Positions 59,214 to 64,000 of a stretch of DNA of 64,000 nt are shown in pieces. Made by a program: the position numbers and the translations under genes. The notes beneath the pieces were generated by a model, which had not been told where the DNA came from, did no database searches, and saw only the letters and a program-made list of their open reading frames with translations. The first letter of the stretch is position 1. Each line of letters opens with the position of its first letter. Source of the stretch: Actinomycetes bacterium (GTDB lineage: Bacteria > Actinomycetota > Coriobacteriia > Anaerosomatales > Anaerosomataceae); NCBI GenBank assembly GCA_022839745.1, contig JALHJB010000006.1, forward strand, positions 62,001 through 126,000. Reading direction: 5' to 3'.

Positions 59214-61412
59214 CTACCCGGCGAGCGCCGACGTGATCGCCCTCTTCACCGTATCGCTCACGGCCTTCGCACCGCCGAAGATGTTGACATCGACCACATC
59301 TGCCTTAGCCGCCCCGAGGTACGCCGCGGTGGGCGGCGCGAGCACCGTGGGCTGCGTCATGAGCAGCACGCCGCCCTGCGAGCCGATGACCGCCCCGCCG
59401 CCGAGGGCATCCGGGAAGTCGGCGCCGGTGGCGATACCCACCTGCTCGTTGCTCGCCCAGAACATGTCCACGGCGTACTGCGCGATCTTGGTGGTGGTCT
59501 CGTACCGGTTGGCTCCCCCCTCGCGCTGCACGGTCTGAACGCCTGGCACCTCATCGAGCTTCTTGGCCACGTCAGCCGAGACCACGCTGGTGCCCCCTGC
59601 GATCACCGCGTGCGTGACACCGATCTCGGCGGCCACAGCGGCGGTATCACCGCTGAGCTCCTTGGGCTGCGTGAGCAGCACCGGGAACACCTGGCTGTAC
59701 GCGTACGGGCTCACTGCCGTGGCATCAGCGTAGTTCTCGCCATTGACCACGAACGCCGTGAGCGCGCTCCGCTGGCCCATCACCGTCTGGATGCGGCGGG
59801 CCACCGCCGCCGAGGTCTGGTAGCGGTTGCTTCCGGCCACGCGGTAGACCGTGAGGCCGGCCCCCTTCAGCGCCGCCTCCACAGCAGGGCTCACCACGCT
59901 CGTGCCGCCCACGATGTCCACCCTCGTGGCACCCAGGCGGTCGATCTCGGCGAGCAGCCCCGCAGGCAGTGCAGCGGTACGCGTGAGCAGGATCGGAGCG
60001 TGGTACGCACCGGCGAGCGCCGATGCGGAAAGCGCGTCCGGAAAGTCCTGACCGGTGGCGATCACCACGGTCTGAACGCTCTTGGGCGCAAAGGTCTCGG
60101 CCGAAGCTTTGATGGCGGTCTCGTAGCGGTCGGCACCGGAGAGCCGGTCGCTTCCGGTGAACACGGGGGTGTCGCCGAGCGCCGCGGTGAGCGTGTACTG
60201 GCCGGAGCCGCTAAACGCGCGCACCTCCACGTAGTAGGTGCCAGCGGCGGCGCAGTCGAACACGAGCCGCTCGGTCGAGATCGCGTCGTCGCTCCAGGCC
60301 ACCGGAAGCACGGCGTAGATGTCCGTGGCGTTGGGGCCGTAGACGTACAGGTCGTAGTCGCTACCGGGAGCACCAGCCAGATCGAGCGTGAGCCGATCGC
60401 CGCGGGACAGGTCGATCGAGTAGAGGTCGTTCGCGTTGTTGGTCACATCGAGGGACTTCGTGCGCGGGGCGAGCGTGAGCGGCGACGCGTCACCCACGTT
60501 GTCCCAGGTGTCGACCGGATACGACGCCACCGACCACGCCACGTTGTAGCCACCGGAGCCGATGGCCGCACGGACATCGAGGTAGTAGTCGGCGGCAGCG
60601 GCAGCGCCCGGCAGGTCGAACAGGAAGGTCTCCACGCCGCCGGCGCCCGCACCAGCCGAGCCGGCAACCGGCACGCCGGTGAGGATGGTGCCGGTCTCCG
60701 GATCGTACAGGTACACGTCGGCGTCAAGAGCGGCAGCCGGGGACACCTGGACCGAGAGACGGTCACCGGCGCCCAACTCCACGGCATACACGTCGTCCGG
60801 ATCGGTCTGCTCGTCGAGCGTTCCGCTGAACCCCGAGGCCGGCAGCGTTACGCCAGGGATGTCATTGTCCGGATCAGCCGTCCACGGCGCCGAGTAGCCC
60901 GTGAGCAGGTACTCGCCAGCGCCGGACACATGCGTGACCACCAGGTAGTGCGTGCCGGTTGTCTCCACCACATACACGAACGACTTCTCGAACTCGTCGC
61001 CGATGGTGGCGGTAAGCGCGGGCTGCGCGGTGGGATCGGTGATGCCCGGCGCGAACAGATGCACGTCGGCATTCAGGGCACCATCACCGGTGATGGTGAT
61101 GCCGAGGCGGTCGCCTTCGGTGAGCGCTACCGAGAAGATGTCGATGCGGTCGGTGGAGCTGAGCGAGCCGGCAACGGCGCCCTCGAACGGGATCGCGGTG
61201 GCCACCGTATCATCGTCGCCATCGGTGGCGCCCTGGAGCGAGAGGCCCGCGGAAGCCGGTGCGGCAAGCGAGCGCGCAGCCTTGGTGGTGCGTGGGTCGA
61301 ACTGCGCCGCGGCTGGCGCATCGGCGGCCACGGCCACCGAGCCAAGACCCAGCGCGAGCATCGCCACAACGAGCAGTACGGCAACGGGACGACGGTAATG
61401 CGAGACCATCAT
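59214..61412 (-). CDS. Large exported protein with pre-peptidase-like domains and three cell-wall-binding-repeat-2 units
   Basis: 732 residues. Signal peptide (RRPVAVLLVVAMLALGLGSV, Ala-x-Ala end). Residues about 65-400 hold three PPC-like beta-sandwich domains with repeated D-x-DVHLFAPG, DADVYLYDPETG and DYDLYVYGPN strands. Residues about 405-732 contain three CW_binding_2 repeats, each starting with an R-L-[SAG]-G-[AS]-[DN]-R-Y-[EQ]-T motif (RLSGADRYETAI, RVAGSNRYQTSA, REGGANRYETTT) and including IVGGTSVVS-like strands. Such repeats anchor proteins to the cell wall polymer. No enzyme domain is seen, so it may be a surface adhesin or S-layer-like protein. Confidence 0.9.
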   Translation of the reverse strand: MMVSHYRRPVAVLLVVAMLALGLGSVAVAADAPAAAQFDPRTTKAARSLAAPASAGLSLQGATDGDDDTVATAIPFEGAVAGSLSSTDRIDIFSVALTEGDRLGITITGDGALNADVHLFAPGITDPTAQPALTATIGDEFEKSFVYVVETTGTHYLVVTHVSGAGEYLLTGYSAPWTADPDNDIPGVTLPASGFSGTLDEQTDPDDVYAVELGAGDRLSVQVSPAAALDADVYLYDPETGTILTGVPVAGSAGAGAGGVETFLFDLPGAAAAADYYLDVRAAIGSGGYNVAWSVASYPVDTWDNVGDASPLTLAPRTKSLDVTNNANDLYSIDLSRGDRLTLDLAGAPGSDYDLYVYGPNATDIYAVLPVAWSDDAISTERLVFDCAAAGTYYVEVRAFSGSGQYTLTAALGDTPVFTGSDRLSGADRYETAIKASAETFAPKSVQTVVIATGQDFPDALSASALAGAYHAPILLTRTAALPAGLLAEIDRLGATRVDIVGGTSVVSPAVEAALKGAGLTVYRVAGSNRYQTSAAVARRIQTVMGQRSALTAFVVNGENYADATAVSPYAYSQVFPVLLTQPKELSGDTAAVAAEIGVTHAVIAGGTSVVSADVAKKLDEVPGVQTVQREGGANRYETTTKIAQYAVDMFWASNEQVGIATGADFPDALGGGAVIGSQGGVLLMTQPTVLAPPTAAYLGAAKADVVDVNIFGGAKAVSDTVKRAITSALAG

Positions 61413-61452
61413 TAAGTCCTCTCACTCTATGCCAGCAGAGAGACGTGCTTAT

Positions 61453-61684
61453 TTACAGAACTGTACCACAATGGGCTGACACGATGGGTGACACGAACGT
61501 TGCACCCGGCCAGATCGTCTCGTCGATCCGTGGACCGTTCCAGCCGTTCTGCGCCACCGAGTTGTTCAGCAATGTGAGATTCGGTTCAGGCCACGTGGGA
61601 TCTGATGCGTACCACATCAGGTCGTAGAGCTCGCGCCATCGTCCAAGCTGAATCCGCTCTCCCGGTGCCAGCTGCCGCCTCGCC
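61453..61684 (-). pseudogene. Stranded coding remnant between the surface protein and wecB
   Basis: On the minus strand, one frame runs from the end of wecB to a TAA at 61453-61455 and encodes about 75 residues with biased, protein-like composition, including ELYDLMWYASDPTWPEP, LTLLNNSVAQNGWNGP, IDETIWPGATFVSPIV. It has no start codon of its own and no match that I recognise. It looks like the C-terminal end of a lost exported protein. Confidence 0.5.
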
Positions 61685-62773
61685 CTAGGCGAAGCCCTTG
61701 AGCGGCAGCACGCCCGACTCGAGCGCCGCCACCACGCGCGATGAGACCTCGAGATCCCAGCGGGCCGGGTGCTCCCAGCCGGTTCCCGAGGCGAGCGCCT
61801 GCTCGATGCCGCGCGTCACGCCTTCTGTGGTGGCCTCCACCAGGCGGTTGGACCCGATCTCCACGGTGACCTGCCGCTCAGTGTTGCGCCGCACGGTCAC
61901 ACACGGCGTGCGAAGCATGCACGCCTCTTCCTGCACGCCGCCGGAGTCGGTCACGATGGCCGTGGCGGCGCGCTGGAGCGTGAGCATGTCCAGATAGCCG
62001 ACGGGGTCCACCAGGTGCACGTTGCGCTCCCCCGCTCCTGCGAGGCCCTCGAGCAACGCCCGTGTACGCGGGTGGACGGGGATGAGCACGGGCAGCGGCG
62101 CCGCCTCAAGCGCCGCATGGATCGCCGCCAGCCGCTCGGGATGGTCGGTGTTCTCGGGGCGGTGGACGGTTGACAGGATGAACCCGCCGCTGCCGAGGAT
62201 GTCCGCATGCGGCACCGCACGCTCGTGGATGCGGGGCAGGTTGCGCAGCACGCTTTCAGCCATCACGTTGCCCACGAAGTGGATGCGCTCGGCGTCCACA
62301 CCCTCGCGGATCAGGTTCTCGTCCGCGCCGGCCACCGGCGTGAGCAGCATCGACGACAGCTGGTCGGTCACCAGGCGGTTGACCTCCTCGGGCATCGACA
62401 TGTCGCCCGAGCGCAGCCCCGCCTCCAGGTGCACCACCGGCACGCCGATCTTGGCGGCCGCAAGCGCGCCGGCGAGCGTGGAGTTCACGTCGCCCACAAC
62501 CAGGAGCGCATCCGGGCGTTCGGCCTCAAGCAGCTCCTCGAGCGCCACCATCGCCGCGCCGGTCTGCACCGCGTGCGTGCCGCTGCCCACCCCGAGCGAC
62601 CACGCGGGCGCCGGTATCTCGAGATCCTGGAAGAAGATGTCCGACATCAGCGCGTCGTAGTGCTGCCCGGTGTGCGCAAGGCGCGCATCGATACCGGCCG
62701 CCGCAAACGCCGGCATCAGCGGCCCTACCTTGATGAAGTTCGGGCGTGCTCCAACCACAACGATGATGCGCAT
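61685..62773 (-). CDS. wecB: UDP-N-acetylglucosamine 2-epimerase (non-hydrolysing)
   Basis: 362 residues. VVGARPNFIKVGPLM near residue 6, THTGQHYD-like AHTGQHYDALMSDIFF, VVGDVNSTLAGALAA, HLEAGLRSGDMSMPEEVNR, STVHRPENTD, VHPRTRA and TDSGGVQEEA, the full signature set. It makes UDP-ManNAc for cell-surface polymer, consistent with the neighbouring wall-binding protein. AGGAG lies 9 bases before ATG 62773; the ATG at 62779 is only 3 away. Single gene. Confidence 0.95.
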   Translation of the reverse strand: MRIIVVVGARPNFIKVGPLMPAFAAAGIDARLAHTGQHYDALMSDIFFQDLEIPAPAWSLGVGSGTHAVQTGAAMVALEELLEAERPDALLVVGDVNSTLAGALAAAKIGVPVVHLEAGLRSGDMSMPEEVNRLVTDQLSSMLLTPVAGADENLIREGVDAERIHFVGNVMAESVLRNLPRIHERAVPHADILGSGGFILSTVHRPENTDHPERLAAIHAALEAAPLPVLIPVHPRTRALLEGLAGAGERNVHLVDPVGYLDMLTLQRAATAIVTDSGGVQEEACMLRTPCVTVRRNTERQVTVEIGSNRLVEATTEGVTRGIEQALASGTGWEHPARWDLEVSSRVVAALESGVLPLKGFA

Positions 62774-62898
62774 GGTCATGCTCTCCTACGAGTAGGGTCT
62801 ATTCCGCACGTATCGTACCTGAAGGTAGTCGTGTGAGTTATCTGGCCTCACTGGCTGTCTCGCGAACGCCACGAGCACTTCCGCACAGCTTCCGGTTG

Positions 62899-63120
62899 CT
62901 AGACTGCGTGCGGGTGAACCTCGCGATCCAAGCGTTCACCAAGCGCGTCTGCGGCAACTTCCAGATCGTAGTCGGCCTGCAGACCGAGCCAGAACTCAGG
63001 CGTCGTGTCGGAGTAGCGCCCGAGACGCAGCGCGGTCTCCGCTCCCCCTAGTAGCCCCCGCGAGCGGCCGCACTCCCGACCTCGGCGTCTTCAGGATGCG
63101 CGCCAAGTCCTCAAAGTCGC
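62899..63120 (-). pseudogene. Decayed HigA-type antitoxin
   Basis: Minus-strand fragment TALRLGRYSDTTPEFWLGLQ (from about 63030), then ADYDLEVAADALGERLDREV to a TAG at 62899-62901, is the typical end of HigA antitoxins. A different frame just upstream has DFEDLARILKTPRSGV, like the preceding helix-turn-helix. A frame shift separates them and the start is gone. A remnant next to an intact pair; otherwise 62774-63130 holds nothing recognised. Confidence 0.65.
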
Positions 63121-63130
63121 GGCGCGGTGA

Positions 63131-63448
63131 TCAAACCGCCGCGATCACGCGCCCGACGTCTTTGGTGGACGCGCCAGCCGCGAGGAGCGCCTTCACGAGC
63201 AGATCGAGGCTCACGGATGAGTCAGCAGACTCCATCTTCGCAACACGGGATTGGCTGGACCCGAGGCGCTCGGCAAGCTGGGCCTGTGTCCATCGGCGGT
63301 TGAGGCGCACATCGCGAAGATAGGAACCGAGCGCCAACTTGAGCTCTACATACTCAGCCTCCTCAGGCGTGAGCCCAAGGAATTCAGAGGCCGAGCCAAC
63401 CTTCCACCCTGCAGCCTTGAGACGCTTCTGCTTGTTCTCGTCCATCAC
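63131..63448 (-). CDS. XRE-type antitoxin of a HigBA/RelE-like pair
   Basis: 105 residues. The helix-turn-helix is RRWTQAQLAERLGSSQSRVAKMESAD near residue 55 (abridged: TQAQLAERLG and SQSRVAKME). N-terminal region contains an ASEFLGLTPEEAEYVELKLAL helix typical of antitoxins that follow phage-type toxins. GTG 63448 or ATG 63445, with GAGGTG upstream, 3-6 bases after the toxin stop. Likely neutralises the toxin and represses the pair. Confidence 0.88.
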   Translation of the reverse strand: MMDENKQKRLKAAGWKVGSASEFLGLTPEEAEYVELKLALGSYLRDVRLNRRWTQAQLAERLGSSQSRVAKMESADSSVSLDLLVKALLAAGASTKDVGRVIAAV

Positions 63449-63451
63449 TAT

Positions 63452-63817
63452 TCACCTCTGGCCCTGTGCGACATCATCATATGCGGCGTACCGAGCCTTA
63501 CCTGTCCCGATGACCGCCGGTGGAGTCTCCCGTGTCTTCTTTTGGAACACCTCGCCGATGACGATCGCGTCCCGATCAACGCGATATATGATCCGCCAGA
63601 TCGCATTCTCATCCGTGATCCGCAACTCGTGAACCCGGCGTCCCACTGAAGGCATGGGCCGCGACTGGGGCAACGCGAGCGATTCGCCTTGCTGGAGCCG
63701 CCTTAGCAACAGCCCCGCCTCTACGCGTGCGCTGGACGACATTGGCGGGGTCTTGATCTCACCGTGGAGCCAAACCAATGGCTTCTCGGTAGAGCTATTG
63801 TATGTCGCATCTGACAT
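63452..63817 (-). CDS. RelE/HigB-family toxin, phage-derived Gp49-like
   Basis: 121 residues. KPLVWLHGEIKTPPMSSSAR at the start, EAGLLLRRLQQGESL, a PMPSVGRRVHELRI strand, IWRIIYRVD and EVFQKKTRETPPAVI are landmarks of the phage-derived Gp49-like/HigB group, mRNA interferases acting on the ribosome. Order toxin then antitoxin is the HigBA layout. ATG 63817; no strong ribosome site, but a TTGGCAAT precedes. Upstream bases 63818-64000 show no further gene. Confidence 0.88.
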   Translation of the reverse strand: MSDATYNSSTEKPLVWLHGEIKTPPMSSSARVEAGLLLRRLQQGESLALPQSRPMPSVGRRVHELRITDENAIWRIIYRVDRDAIVIGEVFQKKTRETPPAVIGTGKARYAAYDDVAQGQR

Positions 63818-64000
63818 ATTGCCAAGTGTCTCCAGTCAGTCGATCCAACGGCACGCTTGGGACAGATGCATCGCCAGATGGGCCCGGGCGCGGCGCGTAT
63901 CAATCACGCATGAATCCGGGCGCACCACCGACCCTACCACGCGGGTATCAGAGCTGGCCGGGTTCGGCTGGACAGCTGAACGCAGTTCTTAGGTGATGAA

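Noticed and set aside
62774..64000. Possible prophage edge, because the toxin is of the phage-derived Gp49-like group
   Set aside because: No integrase, attachment-site repeat or phage structural gene is seen; such toxins are common in chromosomal toxin-antitoxin pairs.

Overview
The window is a dense, GC-rich chromosomal segment, almost entirely coding on the minus strand, with operons tied together by ATGA/GTGA start-stop overlaps. The gene set (DinB and DnaE polymerases, MEP-pathway IspH, PlsY/GpsA, ScpAB, cobalamin lower-ligand genes, FeoB under a DtxR/FeoA regulator, a protein with three cell-wall-binding-repeat-2 units, a Liv-type ABC transporter with an acetamidase/formamidase) suggests an Actinomycetota genome, most likely an anaerobic or microaerophilic Coriobacteriia-like lineage. 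That placement is inference from gene content, base composition and operon order; no rRNA is present to confirm it.

Layout. 1-6740: a gene end on the plus strand, then DNA repair and translesion genes: nfo and dinB (divergent), a lipoprotein, and a DUF6504-like gene followed by a DnaE2-like polymerase. 6741-8929 is a decay zone: a broken ADP-forming acyl-CoA synthetase, one small intact lipoprotein, and a broken RHS-repeat gene joined to an unrelated tail. 8930-12569: a YihY/BrkB membrane protein facing the dtxR-feoB iron operon. 12570-13056 holds a candidate operator/promoter and an unassigned structured element. 13057-19352 is one minus-strand operon: hypothetical protein, cysteine desulfurase, mnmA, PHP phosphatase, Nif3-like protein, C4 zinc-ribbon protein, RNase HI and QueD. 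19353-19687 carries a second structured RNA candidate with a clear intrinsic terminator.

19688-42055 is a long minus-strand supercluster, reading in the direction of transcription: DHH-CBS-CCA fusion, site-2 protease, trpS, scpA, scpB, rluB, cobU, cobT, cobS, a histidine phosphatase, hisC, aroF, tyrA, aroA, cmk, plsC, ispH, a radical-SAM DUF512 protein, der, plsY, gpsA, rpe and a riboflavin-synthase-like gene. Aromatic amino acid synthesis, phospholipid synthesis, cobalamin nucleotide-loop assembly and chromosome segregation are thus threaded through one transcription track.

42098-49807: nucleoside catabolism (deoB, deoA), a solitary PilB/GspE ATPase, a small FlgM-like protein, a YugP-type zinc peptidase and an ABC-F ATPase. 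49881-52934: a small hypothetical gene, tRNA-Val(CAC) with a terminator, galE and a GAF/HD-GYP protein. 53059-53132 holds a 31-bp tandem repeat. 53215-58966 is a coherent amide-use operon: a substrate-binding lipoprotein, two ATPases, two permeases and an acetamidase/formamidase. 59214-62773: the large cell-surface protein, a stranded coding remnant and wecB. 62899-63817: a HigBA/RelE-type toxin-antitoxin pair next to the remains of a second HigA antitoxin.

No CRISPR array, complete insertion sequence, prophage or integron is visible. The least explained parts are the two intergenic structured elements (about 12.8 and 19.5 kb), a riboflavin-synthase homologue that lacks conserved active-site residues, the chimeric RHS pseudogene and an unrecognised 217-residue protein heading the sulfur-transfer operon.
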